From CAILZL01 sp963791615 (GTDB lineage Bacteria; Pseudomonadota; Gammaproteobacteria; Steroidobacterales; Steroidobacteraceae): a stretch of 64,000 nucleotides of DNA. The stretch is from NCBI GenBank assembly GCA_963791615.1, contig CAWBTE010000006.1, positions 1,488,001 through 1,552,000 of the forward strand, read 5' to 3'. Every line of letters starts with the position of its first letter. Position 1 is the first letter of the stretch. Of the stretch, positions 1-8,872 are shown piece by piece. The translations under genes and the position numbers were made by a program. The notes under the pieces were generated by a model. It made no database searches. It had not been told where the DNA came from and was given only the letters and a program-made list of their open reading frames with translations.

Positions 1-1
1 C

Positions 2-673
2 TTGTCGAATGAACAACTGTTATACGCGGCTGACGATGTGCGTTACCTCGGCCCGCTGTATTTACAACTGAGGAACGAATTGCAACAGCGTGGTCGCGTT
101 GGCTGGCTGGAAGAAGACACCGCTGCACTGGAAAACCCGGTGCTGTATCGCACGCTGCCCGCAGACGCCTGGCTGCGACTGAAAGGCACCGCGCAACTGC
201 AACCGGAACAGCGCGCCGTACTGAAAGAACTGGCCAGCTGGCGCGAAGTGCGTGCCATACAAGCCGACAAACCACGCGGCTGGATTCTCAGCGATGAAGC
301 CCTGCGCAATATCAGCGAGCGATTGCCGATTACACTCGATGAACTGGGTCAGGCGCGCGACCTGCAACCTGCCGTGCTGCGCAAACAGGGCGACACGTTG
401 CTGCAACTGGTCGCCACCGGCAGGCAGAACACCGACGATGAAGCCCCCGCCCGCGATTTCCGCCCCAGCAATCAGCAACAGTCACAGGTATCAAAACTGA
501 TGCAGCTGGTGCGCAGCACCGCCGAGCAGCTGCAAGTCAGCCCCGAACTGCTGGCCACGCGCCGTGATGCCGAACAGCTGGTGTACTTCAACAAGCAGGA
601 AGCGTTGCTACAGGGCTGGCGCAAAGAGGTGATTGGCGAGATGCTGATTGCGGCGCATGGGATGCACCCATAA
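2..673 (+). CDS. rnd: Ribonuclease D, C-terminal part (cut by window edge)
   Basis: The frame is open from the window edge, so the start and most of the DEDD exonuclease domain lie outside. The visible part opens with SNEQLLYAADDVRYL, the last exonuclease motif of RNase D (the Tyr/Asp pair that completes the metal site). It continues through a helical stretch matching an HRDC nucleic-acid-binding domain (about residues 75-145, including a W-R-E-x-R-A segment) and a second degenerate HRDC-like region ending at GMHP. RNase D is a 3'-5' exonuclease that trims tRNA precursors and other structured RNAs in the cytoplasm. Identification rests on family knowledge of the YAADDV motif followed by HRDC. 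The TTG at position 2 is internal, not a start. Confidence 0.9.
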   Translation: MSNEQLLYAADDVRYLGPLYLQLRNELQQRGRVGWLEEDTAALENPVLYRTLPADAWLRLKGTAQLQPEQRAVLKELASWREVRAIQADKPRGWILSDEALRNISERLPITLDELGQARDLQPAVLRKQGDTLLQLVATGRQNTDDEAPARDFRPSNQQQSQVSKLMQLVRSTAEQLQVSPELLATRRDAEQLVYFNKQEALLQGWRKEVIGEMLIAAHGMHP

Positions 674-704
674 GCAAACTTCAAATCGGGAAGCGAACAT
701 CCGG

Positions 705-739
705 CGTCACATCAGTTCAATGTTTGAGCTGATGTGACG
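705..739. other. Perfect 11-bp hairpin after rnd
   Basis: CGTCACATCAG and CTGATGTGACG form a perfect inverted repeat around a 13-nt loop. It lies between the end of rnd and the convergent unknown gene ending at 765. There is no T-run on either strand, so a classical intrinsic terminator is not supported. It could act as a mRNA 3' stabiliser or a protein-binding palindrome. Confidence 0.5.
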
Positions 740-764
740 TGCTGCTGGGCGTCGGCTCAAGTGG

Positions 765-1418
765 TTAGACTTCAAACGCGCAGAGCGGGTTCCGGGGATT
801 GACCAAGATGATCTTGTCAAAAGTGTGCGAAATTCTTGGCATTACATCCCGCCGAAAGACGATCCGATCTTCGGGTTCCATCCCGAAGTCAATTTGATCT
901 GCCAATAGCAGCCACCAAGTTTTGTACTTCGAACGGAACGGTACAATCTTCGCTTCTTTCTCGACAATACATAGTCGAAGATTGCGCTCGACTTCTGCCA
1001 TAACCAGCCCGCCGGAGTCATCATCACTGCTTGCGCCAAGGATGAAGAATGAGCCGTGATATTTGCTTGCCTGAAGAATATCGAGGCTAAGGCTCGGTGT
1101 GATGAAGATTGTTGTTGGCGTCCGGTTCAAGTTGCTCATGAACTTCCGCAGTTGCATCTCGATCAATGGTCGCAATGTCTTCCAGTCTTGCAATGGTCGG
1201 CGAAAGTCTAAACCAACGAACCAGCTCTCCTCGTTCTGGCCAGAGCCGAGTGTTGGCAGAAGGTGCTGAAACTTCTGCCATAGCGGTATGGATAGTTCTT
1301 CCAAGCCCTCGCGAGTACCATCGGGGAACTCGAAGTTCTGATTCAGGCGGCGAACCTCAACGCCAATGCGGCCGGCAACGCTAAAATCTGGTGGCACATT
1401 TCCATCCGGTTCGTACAC
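765..1418 (-). CDS. Unknown protein, probably 5'-frameshifted
   Basis: I do not recognise the family. The 217-residue frame would start at a GTG, but good protein-like sequence continues upstream in the same frame (LERVADQYLRSLNIGAVV) until a TGA near 1480. A GTG start in another frame at 1489 (VRPEVDD) would join it after a single-base deletion, so the natural gene probably spans 765-1489. Near the N-terminus PPDF followed eleven residues later by VEVRRL resembles a PD-(D/E)xK-type nuclease core, but this is only a visual similarity. No membrane segment or signal peptide is seen. It lies downstream of, and on the same strand as, the toxin-antitoxin pair. Confidence 0.55.
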   Translation of the reverse strand: MYEPDGNVPPDFSVAGRIGVEVRRLNQNFEFPDGTREGLEELSIPLWQKFQHLLPTLGSGQNEESWFVGLDFRRPLQDWKTLRPLIEMQLRKFMSNLNRTPTTIFITPSLSLDILQASKYHGSFFILGASSDDDSGGLVMAEVERNLRLCIVEKEAKIVPFRSKYKTWWLLLADQIDFGMEPEDRIVFRRDVMPRISHTFDKIILVNPRNPLCAFEV

Positions 1419-1514
1419 GACAGCGCCGATGTTCAGCGAGCGCAGATACTGATCGGCAACGCGCTCCAGTCGTCCACTTCAGGCCTCACGTGTTTTCAGA
1501 TAACGCGAATTGCA

Positions 1515-1796
1515 TCAAGCAGCGAGTTTGAGCTTGGGACGCAGCCCCGCACGGGCCGCCAGCCGCACCAACAGATCAAGGCTGAAGCGACTGATCGCGC
1601 CGCGCTTGATGTCTGATACGCGAGCTTGCGTAATGCCCAGCACTTTGGCAGCAGCAGCCTGGGTCATCCCGGACTGCACCAGCCAGTGCGACAGGCCGAT
1701 CATCAAGGTTGAGCGGATTTCCATCTCGGCGGCCTGATCGGGATCGTATAGCTCATGAAACACGCTCTTGGTTTTCGTCTTTGCTTTCCTGGGCAT
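1515..1796 (-). CDS. higA: XRE-family antitoxin of a HigBA-type module
   Basis: A 93-residue protein with a helix-turn-helix at about residues 44-70 (MTQAAAAKVLGITQARVSDI), the arrangement of the XRE/HigA2 antitoxins that normally begin with a short acidic region and end in a hydrophobic Arg/Lys-rich tail (here LRPKLKLAA). It should bind and neutralise the toxin encoded immediately upstream and repress their shared promoter. The start lies 3 nt after the toxin stop, so the two are co-transcribed toxin-first, the order typical of hig modules. Whether HigA is the right name, rather than another XRE antitoxin subgroup, is inference. Confidence 0.8.
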   Translation of the reverse strand: MPRKAKTKTKSVFHELYDPDQAAEMEIRSTLMIGLSHWLVQSGMTQAAAAKVLGITQARVSDIKRGAISRFSLDLLVRLAARAGLRPKLKLAA

Positions 1797-1799
1797 GGC

Positions 1800-2117
1800 T
1801 CACCTCAAAATTGATTTCAGTCGCTCACGCGCCAGCTGAATATCCTGTGGACTGGTTTTCTGTGACTTCTTCTGAAAACAGTGCAGCACGTAAATACCCT
1901 GCGGGCGTGTGGCGATGTAGATGATCCGAAATGCACCTGTGGCGTCCCGCAGGCGTATTTCCCTGACGCCAGAACCGATGCTGGCCATTGGCTTCCAGTC
2001 ATCCGGATCAAGCCCGGATTGCACGCGAAACAGCTGATGCCCGGCATCGTCCATGACGGCCGACGGGAATGATTTCAGATCGGCCTTGCTACTTCCCTGC
2101 CACAGAACCTTCTTCAT
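1800..2117 (-). CDS. higB: RelE/HigB-like toxin (Gp49 family)
   Basis: The 105-residue protein starts MKKVLWQGSSKADLKSFP and contains VREIRLRDATGAFRIIYIA followed by VLHCFQKKSQKTSP, the signature of the phage-derived Gp49-like/HigB toxins. Family members are ribosome-dependent mRNA endonucleases with the RelE fold. The conserved basic and aromatic residues (R in GVREIRLRD, the F-x-K-K-S motif) are present, so the toxin looks intact. It is first in a two-gene operon with the XRE antitoxin, and lies in a small accessory patch next to rnd. Confidence 0.82.
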   Translation of the reverse strand: MKKVLWQGSSKADLKSFPSAVMDDAGHQLFRVQSGLDPDDWKPMASIGSGVREIRLRDATGAFRIIYIATRPQGIYVLHCFQKKSQKTSPQDIQLARERLKSILR

Positions 2118-2123
2118 GGGACG

Positions 2124-2152
2124 AATATGCTTGATTTGGCATAAGTTGGCAA
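2124..2152 (-). promoter_or_regulatory. Candidate sigma-70 promoter of the toxin-antitoxin pair
   Basis: Read on the minus strand, TTGCCA and CATATT are separated by exactly 17 bp. The -10 box ends only 6 nt before the toxin ATG, so a transcript from it would be leaderless or nearly so. A repeated GCCAA half-site overlaps the -35 region and could be an antitoxin operator. Hexamer match only; no experimental support. Confidence 0.4.
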
Positions 2153-2254
2153 GCTATGAATTCTGCCAGCCGGGGTTTCGGCGAGCTGACGTTGCTTAAG
2201 GGCCGTTCGCGTCGTCGCGCGGGACGGCGACGCTCATATCATCGTGTCGGCCCC

Positions 2255-2287
2255 AATAAAAAAGGGCGAGATCAACTCGCCTTTCTC
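2255..2287 (-). terminator. Intrinsic terminator of adk
   Basis: On the minus strand AAGGCGAG, a five-base loop and CTCGCCCTT are followed by a run of T residues. It sits 27-59 nt past the adk stop codon and separates adk from the toxin-antitoxin pair. Confidence 0.85.
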
Positions 2288-2313
2288 ATGACTTAAGCAT
2301 CAACAGGATCGCG

Positions 2314-3312
2314 TTACTTCTTGCGCACTGCTTTCTTGCTGGCCTTTTTCTTGATCTGTTTTTTGGCGGCTTTGCCAACCACTTTGCTGGCTGGCTTCTT
2401 CGCAGCTTTGGTGGTCGCTTTTTTCTTGATTACTTTTTTCGCAGCCGATTTCACAGGTGCTGCTTTGCGCTTGGCGGCGACCTTCTTCTTGGCTGGTTTC
2501 GCAGCCACTTTCTTGACTGGTTTTTTCGCAGCCTTTTTGACGGCCTTGCTGGCGGGCTTTACTGCCGCTGGTTTGACTGCCGCTTTCTTCTCTGGTTTTG
2601 CAACCGGCTTCACTGCGGCTTTGCTCTCTGGCTTTGCAGCAGGTTTGGCTACGGGCTCAGCCTTGACGACGGGCTTGGCCAGCGCGGATTCCATACGAAC
2701 AGTGATTTGCTCCAGCGTGCCTTCGCCCTTGATGACCTTGAGCAAGCCCAGCTTGTTGTAATGCTCGATCAGCGGCTTGGTCTGTGACTGGTATACATCC
2801 AGACGCTTGGCGATGACGTCTTCCTTGTCATCATTGCGCTGGTACAACTCGCCACCACACTTGGTGCAGGGCGCATCGGGCGCAGGCAGGGTCGCCACGG
2901 CGTGCACCGCGCCGCAGGCGCGGCAGACGCGACGGCCGGCAAGACGCTCAATGAGTGGCTTGGTGCGCACATCCATCAGCAACACCGCTTCCAGCGGCTG
3001 GCCGATATCAATCAGCAACCGGGACAGGGTCGCGGCCTGATCGCTGTTGCGCGGAAAGCCGTCGAGGATGAAGCCATTCTGCGCATCCGGCTGTGACAGC
3101 CGTTCGCGGATCAAGCCCAGCACGATGGCATCCGACACCAGTTGGCCCGCTTCCATCGCGGCCTTGGCTTTCATGCCCAGATCGGTCTTGCGCGCCACGG
3201 CGTCACGCAGCAGATCGCCCGATGACACCTGCGGCACGCCAAATTTGGCCTGCAGCCGCTGAGCCTGAGTACCCTTGCCGGATCCCGGCGCGCCAAGCAG
3301 AACGATACGCAT
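2314..3312 (-). CDS. adk: Adenylate kinase with histone H1-like Lys/Ala/Pro tail
   Basis: Residues 1-212 are a complete long-form adenylate kinase (ATP + AMP to 2 ADP): P-loop GAPGSGKGT at 8-16, the AMP-site segment LDGFPRN at 83-89, and a LID carrying four cysteines (C130, C133, C149, C152), the zinc-binding form. Residues 213-332 are a low-complexity tail of KPA/KKA-type repeats resembling histone H1 or AlgP, about 120 residues that ordinary Adk lacks. The ATG at 3312 is chosen because Adk proteins begin MRIVLLGAPG; an upstream in-frame start would add 22 residues with no family match. It is divergent from pfp. The tail might bind nucleic acid or polyphosphate; that is speculation. Confidence 0.95.
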   Translation of the reverse strand: MRIVLLGAPGSGKGTQAQRLQAKFGVPQVSSGDLLRDAVARKTDLGMKAKAAMEAGQLVSDAIVLGLIRERLSQPDAQNGFILDGFPRNSDQAATLSRLLIDIGQPLEAVLLMDVRTKPLIERLAGRRVCRACGAVHAVATLPAPDAPCTKCGGELYQRNDDKEDVIAKRLDVYQSQTKPLIEHYNKLGLLKVIKGEGTLEQITVRMESALAKPVVKAEPVAKPAAKPESKAAVKPVAKPEKKAAVKPAAVKPASKAVKKAAKKPVKKVAAKPAKKKVAAKRKAAPVKSAAKKVIKKKATTKAAKKPASKVVGKAAKKQIKKKASKKAVRKK

Positions 3313-3410
3313 AGTGAAAACCCTGTTTGTGTTGTGAGGCTGGCTCAAAGCCATAGTAGCTACCCTACCGAATTTCATCGCTATTAAAAAGGCGTGGATT
3401 GTCGGCCGCA

Positions 3411-3500
3411 GGCTGTGGGCTGTAGGCTGTGGGTCAGAACAAAGTCGCAGATGCCGCTCATCCTCTCCGACCTATAGCCCACGGCCCACAACCCACAGCC
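3411..3500. repeat. Inverted GGCTGTGGG-type intergenic repeat
   Basis: The left arm (3411-3435) is built of GGCTGTGGGCTGTAGGCTGT units. The right arm (3469-3500) is its imperfect inverted copy, ending CAACCCACAGCC. The two arms would form a long stem just upstream of pfp. Repeats of this CTGTAGG/CTGTGGG type recur between genes in other Proteobacteria. Confidence 0.6.
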
Positions 3501-3519
3501 TTTCTTCAAGAGGTTTCAC

Positions 3520-4803
3520 ATGCCCAAGTCCAGACTCCGCAATGCCCCCCGTAACGCAATGTATGCCCAGTCCGGCGGCGTCACTGCCGTCATCAATGCC
3601 TCGGCCTGCGGCGTGATCGAAACCTGCCGCAAGCACAAGAACAAGATTGGCAAGCTGTATGCCGGTCGCCACGGCATTGTCGGTGCGCTTACCGAGGATC
3701 TGATCGACACCAGCAAGGAATCGGCGGCGGCCATCCGGGCGCTGCGGCATACGCCCTCGGGCGCGTTCGGTTCGGCGCGTTTCAAGCTGAAAAAACTCGA
3801 AGATAACCCGGCGCAGTACCAACGCCTGATCGAAGTGTTCAAGGCGCATGACATCGGTTATTTCTTCTACAACGGCGGCGGCGACTCGGCCGATACCTGC
3901 TGGAAAGTCTCACAACTGGCCGAAAAAATGGGCTATCCCATTCAGGCCATTCACGTGCCCAAGACCGTGGACAACGACCTGCCCATCACCGACTGCTGCC
4001 CGGGTTTCGGTTCGGTGGCCAAATATGTCGCGGTGTCGATTCGCGAGGCGGGCTTTGATGTGGCGTCGATGGCCAAGACTTCGACCAAGGTGTTCATCAT
4101 GGAAGTGATGGGTCGGCATGCCGGCTGGATTGCGGCGGCAGGCGGGCTGGCGGCTGAAAAAGTGGGCGATGCGCCGCATCTGATTCTCTTTCCAGAAATC
4201 GCGTTGGACGTCGAAAAATTCTGCGCGCGCATCAAGGAATGTGTGGAGAAGTACGGTTATTGCGCAATTGTGGTGTCTGAAGGCGTGAAGAATGCCGAAG
4301 GCAAGTTCCTGTCCGATGCCGGCCTGCGTGACGCCTTTGGTCATGCCCAGCTGGGCGGGGTCGCGCCGGTGCTGGCGCAGCTGGTGAAGGACAAGCTGGG
4401 CTACAAGTATCACTGGGCGGTGGCCGACTACCTGCAACGCGCCGCGCGCCATATCGCCTCCAAAGTCGACGTTGAGCAGGCCTATGCGCTGGGCAAGGCT
4501 GCGGTTGACCTGGCGATAAAAGGCCATAACTCGGTGATGCCGACGATTGTCCGGGTGTCTGATAAACCCTATCGCTGGAAGATCGGCACAGCCGCTTTGA
4601 GCAAAGTGGCCAATGTCGAAAAGATGCTGCCGCGCGACTACATCTCTCCCGATGGCTTTCATATCACCGCCAAAGCGCGGCGCTATCTGGCGCCCCTGAT
4701 CAAGGGTGAGGACTACCCGCCCTACAAAGACGGCCTGCCGCAATATGTCGTGCTGAAAAACACCGCCGTCCGCAAAAAGCTGGCAATGGACTTCAAACTG
4801 TAG
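3520..4803 (+). CDS. pfp: Pyrophosphate-dependent 6-phosphofructokinase
   Basis: A 427-residue phosphofructokinase that interconverts fructose 6-phosphate and fructose 1,6-bisphosphate using PPi. The PPi-type signatures are visible: GGGDS at 119-123 instead of the GGDGS of ATP enzymes, PKTVDND at 147-153 with Lys where ATP-PFKs have Gly, and the sugar-phosphate motif MGRHAGW at 197-203. The ATG at 3520 has an AAGAGG ribosome-binding site. The neighbour hppA makes a proton-pumping pyrophosphatase, so glycolytic flux and membrane energisation probably share the pyrophosphate pool. The reaction is reversible, so it can also serve gluconeogenesis. Confidence 0.93.
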   Translation: MPKSRLRNAPRNAMYAQSGGVTAVINASACGVIETCRKHKNKIGKLYAGRHGIVGALTEDLIDTSKESAAAIRALRHTPSGAFGSARFKLKKLEDNPAQYQRLIEVFKAHDIGYFFYNGGGDSADTCWKVSQLAEKMGYPIQAIHVPKTVDNDLPITDCCPGFGSVAKYVAVSIREAGFDVASMAKTSTKVFIMEVMGRHAGWIAAAGGLAAEKVGDAPHLILFPEIALDVEKFCARIKECVEKYGYCAIVVSEGVKNAEGKFLSDAGLRDAFGHAQLGGVAPVLAQLVKDKLGYKYHWAVADYLQRAARHIASKVDVEQAYALGKAAVDLAIKGHNSVMPTIVRVSDKPYRWKIGTAALSKVANVEKMLPRDYISPDGFHITAKARRYLAPLIKGEDYPPYKDGLPQYVVLKNTAVRKKLAMDFKL

Positions 4804-4830
4804 GGGAAGCTCGTGGGCGACCCTCCGGAT

Positions 4831-4948
4831 GGGCGGCTCGCGAGCCGCCCCTGCACAAGGCGGGAGTACTGATAAGGCTTAACTAAGTGGCACCAGCTCG
4901 CTATAGTCGCGCGGCTGACCTTACCAGCGAACCGGGTAACCCGGTTCG
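4831..4948. repeat. Two perfect palindromes between pfp and hppA
   Basis: At 4831-4850 GGGCGGCT and AGCCGCCC flank CGCG, a perfect 20-bp palindrome. At 4928-4948 CGAACCGGGT and ACCCGGTTCG pair around a single central base. Neither has a T-run, so they look like REP-type intergenic palindromes rather than terminators. The second ends 39 bp before the hppA start. Confidence 0.6.
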
Positions 4949-4987
4949 CCCAATTTCGACAAAGACTCAAGGCATGGGGAGTATTTG

Positions 4988-7038
4988 ATGTCCATCGACC
5001 AAGTTCTGTGGCTGGCTATCGTGGCTGGCATCGCTGCGCTGATTTATGGCGTGGTGTTCGTTAACTGGATCAACAACCAGTCGCCCGGCAATGCCCGCAT
5101 GCAGGAAATTGCTGCGGCCATTCAGGCCGGTGCACAGGCGTATCTCAATCGCCAGTACAGCACCATCGCCCTTGTCGGCGTGATCCTGTTCGTGGTGCTG
5201 GGTGTGGCGCTGAACTGGGCCACTGCAGGCGGCTTTGCGGTAGGCGCGATTCTCTCTGGCCTGGCAGGTTATGTGGGCATGAATGTGTCCGTACGCGCCA
5301 ATGTGCGTACTGCGCATGCCGCGAGCCAGAGTTTGAATGCGGCATTGCAGGTTGCATTTCGCGGTGGCGCGATCACCGGCATGCTGGTGGTGGGCCTCGG
5401 CCTGCTGGGTGTCACCGGCTACTTCTGGGCGTTGAAAGACACCAGTGTGGGCGTGGATGGCGCACTGCATTCGCTGATCGGCCTGGCTTTCGGTGGCTCA
5501 CTGATTTCCATCTTTCGCGCGTCTGGGTGGCGGCATCTTCACCAAGGGCGCGGATGTGGGCGCCGATCTGGTAGGCAAGGTGGAAGCGGGCATTCCCGAA
5601 GATGACCCACGTAACCCGGCGGTGATCGCCGATAACGTCGGTGACAATGTGGGCGACTGCGCCGGCATGGCGGCTGACCTGTTTGAAACCTATGCAGTGA
5701 CACTGGTTGCAACCATGGTGCTGGGCGGCCTGCTGTTCAAGACGGCGGACGGCGGTCTGGATATCAGCTTACCTGCTGTACCCGCTGGCGCTGGGCGCAG
5801 TGTCGATCTTTGCCTCCATCGTCGGCACCTTCTTTGTCACCGCTCGTGAGGGCGGCAAGATCATGAATGCGTTGTATCGCGGCGTGTTTGTCTCCGGTGT
5901 GCTGGCGCTGATTGCCTTCTGGTTTGTCACCCAGAACCTGATGGGTGACAAGGCATCCGGTCTGTTTGCCTGTGCCGTCATCGGTCTGGTGCTGACTGCG
6001 GCGCTGATCTGGATCACCGAGTACTACACCGCCACCGAATACGGCCCGGTGCGCTATGTGGCAGCCGCATCACAAACCGGCCACGGCACCAACGTGATCG
6101 CTGGTCTGGCGGTCTCCATGAAGTCCACTGCCCTGCCGGTGCTGGCGGTATGCGCCGCCATTTATGGTTCTTACCAATACGAAGGCCTGTATGGCATTGC
6201 CATTGCCGCAACTTCGATGCTGTCCATGACCGGCATGATTGTGGCGCTGGATGCTTACGGCCCGATCACCGATAACGCCGGCGGCATTGCGGAAATGTCC
6301 GGCCTCGACAAGAGCGTGCGCAAGATTACCGATGCACTGGATGCAGTAGGTAATACCACCAAGGCCGTAACCAAGGGTTATGCCATTGGCTCGGCGGGTC
6401 TGGCCGCACTGGTCTTGTTCGCTGACTACACCCACAACCTGGAAGCAGCGGGCAAGTTGCAGGTTTTCAGCCTGTCTGATCCCGCCGTGATTATCGGTTT
6501 GTTTATTGGTGGCCTCGTACCGTACCTGTTCGGCGCGATGGCGATGGAAGCCGTCGGTCGTGCCGCCGGTTCCGTGGTGGTGGAAGTACGCCGTCAGTTC
6601 AAGGAGATTCCCGGGATTATGGAGGGCACCGCCAAGCCGGAATACGGCGTAGCAGTGGACATGCTCACCAAGGCGGCCATCAAGGAAATGATCATTCCTT
6701 CGCTGCTGCCCATTCTGGTGCCCGTAGTGGTCGCCTTCGGCATGAACGCCTTGATGGGTCCGGGCGCGGGCATCAAGGCGCTGGGTGGCTTGTTGATCGG
6801 CACGATTGTCACCGGCCTGTTTGTCGCCATCTCGATGTGCACGGGCGGCGGCGCATGGGACAACGCCAAGAAATACATCGAAGAAGGCAACTACGGCGGC
6901 AAGGGTTCGGATACCCACAAGGCTGCGGTGACTGGCGATACGGTAGGCGACCCGTACAAGGATACCGCCGGCCCGGCCATCAACCCGCTGATCAAGATCA
7001 TCAACATCGTGGCGCTGCTGCTGGTGCCGCTGTTGTAA
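4988..7038 (+). CDS. hppA: Membrane-bound proton-translocating pyrophosphatase (two apparent +1 frameshifts)
   Basis: The protein is read in three successive frames: 4988 to about 5516, 5517 to about 5769, then to 7038. Removing one C near 5516 restores [28 protein letters not shown], spanning the substrate-binding DVGADLVGK motif; removing one T at 5769/5770 restores the next membrane segment. Many hydrophobic helices are visible, with the second Asp-rich site DNAGGIAEMS. The motif GNTTKAVTKGYAIG carries Lys where K+-stimulated enzymes have Ala, so this should be the K+-independent H+-PPase class. It couples PPi hydrolysis to proton export at the inner membrane. The ATG at 4988 follows GGGGAG. 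Both breaks are single-base insertions in an otherwise perfect gene. Confidence 0.93.
6971..7037 (+). repeat. Direct repeat, copy 1: hppA 3' end
   Basis: These 67 bp encode the last codons of hppA (PAINPLIKIINIVALLLVPLL plus TA of the stop). They are repeated without a mismatch at 11444-11510. Here the next base completes TAA. Confidence 0.95.
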
Positions 7039-7058
7039 ATCTTCGCGACGACAATATT

Positions 7059-7091
7059 AAAAAGGCCGTGAGCATGCTCACGGCCTTTTTT
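7059..7091 (+). terminator. Intrinsic terminator after hppA
   Basis: GGCCGTGAGC and GCTCACGGCC form an uninterrupted stem flanked by an A-run and a six-T run. It lies 21 nt after the hppA stop. Being symmetrical, it could terminate from either side. Confidence 0.93.
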
Positions 7092-7249
7092 CTGGGCTCT
7101 TACTTGCTGTGATCATCCGCATCGCGATCCTTCTCATCATTGTGATTGCCGCCTGACACAGTGGCAGGAGGCAGTGGCCCACCACCTGGCGAGCCACTTT
7201 GCAGCCAAGACTTGCACCGCCGGATCAAGGCTGATTCATCAATGCTGAC

Positions 7250-8574
7250 TCACCGCGGCCGCATGAAGTTGTCGAAGATGTAGTCGGCGACCTGCGTGCA
7301 GGCCACCGTGCTGGCGTGGATCTCGAATTCGAAGTGGATGCCGCCATACACGCGACTCATGCCGGCCTCGTCGGCAAGCTGCGAAAAGGCCGAGTAGGGG
7401 CGCGTTACGTTGGCGCCGGCGCCCGCTGCGCCGGTCCACGTCCAGGTGACGTCGAAGGCAACTTGGTTGCCACCGAGCGCACGCGCGAGGGCGCGCGCGG
7501 CGCTGGTGCCGATGCAGGCCACGTTGCTCGAGTGCGAGGGATAAGGCGGCGTCGTCAACAGAGGCGTCCAGGTGGTATCGGCGCTGGTGGCAGTGTTGGC
7601 GTCATCGGTGGCGTTGATGATCGCCGTCACCGGTCGCCATAGATCGTAGATGAACTTGCTCGAATGCGAGGTCTGCAGCCCGTCATGCATCGAGACGTTG
7701 AGCAACGCGAACAACCGCGCGGTGTCCGACAGCGAAAGCTGGCGGCTTTCCACAATCCCGCGCGCCACCATATTCCACAGTGCGAAAGGTCCCGGCCGGT
7801 AGTTCACGCCGGCCACAAGCCGCGCGAGCTGCGTCTGCTCGGCGGTACGCACCATGCTGTCCAGCGCCCGACGTCTCGTACCTGAGCAAAATTTGCCGCG
7901 TACTGGGCGCTGTCGAGCGGCGGTGGCGGTGCAGGCAGATACTGTGTGGGGCTCAGCAGTGCGAAGGGCAGCATGGTGAGCATGCGGCCACCCGTAGCCA
8001 CCTGCCCCGCTGCAGTGGGACGCCACAAGCCGGGCAGCGCCGGCGGCACATAAACTGGATCCGCGCTCGCCGAGCCATCGCCCGTGCGCCATTGCACGAT
8101 CGCTGCCGCCACCTGCCGGCCGATGTCCACGCCCTGTGCGGCGGCCGTCTGAGGCAGCGCAGCCAGCCGGGTGGTAAGCGCAGTGTCGAAGCTTGCAGTG
8201 GCCGCCGGATACAGTGCGACCATCACGTCGTGGCCGGCCTGTGCCGCGGCCGCCTCCTCGGAGCCCGCGGTGCCGGTCAGCACCTCGAGGCGATAGGGGC
8301 GGTACTGCTTCGTCACGGAGTTCACCGCGTCGAACATCGCCACGTGCAGCATCGCGTACTGGCGGAAGCTGAAGAGGTTGCCGGCGCCTTGATTCTCGGT
8401 AAGCAGCCGGTTCCACTCAAGGATTACCGCATTGCTGCTGGTGCTCGGCGCGGGTGCCGACGATGAAGATGAAGACGAAGACGAAGACACACCGGCGCTG
8501 ACATCATCGTCGTTACAACCGCCGAGCAGAACGGCCGCCAGCGCTGCAACAAAAGCCATTTTCATGGTGTTCAT
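7250..8574 (-). CDS. Vanadium haloperoxidase/PAP2-family lipoprotein (apparent -1 frameshift)
   Basis: The ATG at 8574 follows GGAG and begins a lipoprotein signal ending LLGGC, then a run of ten serines and an Ala/Pro linker. The body matches uncharacterised vanadium-dependent haloperoxidase-like proteins: FRQYAMLHVAMFDAVN near the N-terminus, VRTAEQT in the middle, YDLWRPVTAI, PPYPSHSSN and RVYGGIHFEFE near the C-terminus. The usual PSGH motif reads PSHSS here, so the catalytic centre may be altered. Reading must shift near 7868-7870, where one G is probably missing from a G-run (GRDVG joins ALDSMVRT). Family members are exported oxidases or phosphatases; the substrate is unknown. It is divergent from the sensor kinase. 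Confidence 0.75.
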
Positions 8575-8872
8575 GCGCTTTACTCCTGAACAGAGAGTCC
8601 GATTGCGGTTGGGCAGGCCCATGGACGTTGTGGCTTTCATGACCTTGTCTCCCTAAAAGTTGAAGTTGCTTCAGCGACGCTTCGATAATTTCATCGCGCT
8701 CACAGCCACGCCGCGACTTTCCGATGAATGCCTCGATTCCCGGAGTGAATCCGTCGCTTGCAGGTGTGGGCGTCTTTAACGCCATGCTTACTGCTGGAAA
8801 ATGCCGGCGTTTTTGCGCCTACCGCATGCGAGGCGCCGTGATTTTGCAAATTGAGAGGACTACTATCCGGCC

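Noticed and set aside
2321..2761. A plus-strand frame with many hydrophobic residues opposite the adk tail
   Set aside because: It is the antisense of Lys/Ala/Pro codons, which reads as Phe/Leu-rich. No start signal and no family.
4831..4850. Perfect palindrome as a terminator for pfp
   Set aside because: No T-run follows on either strand; it matches the style of REP-like repeats.
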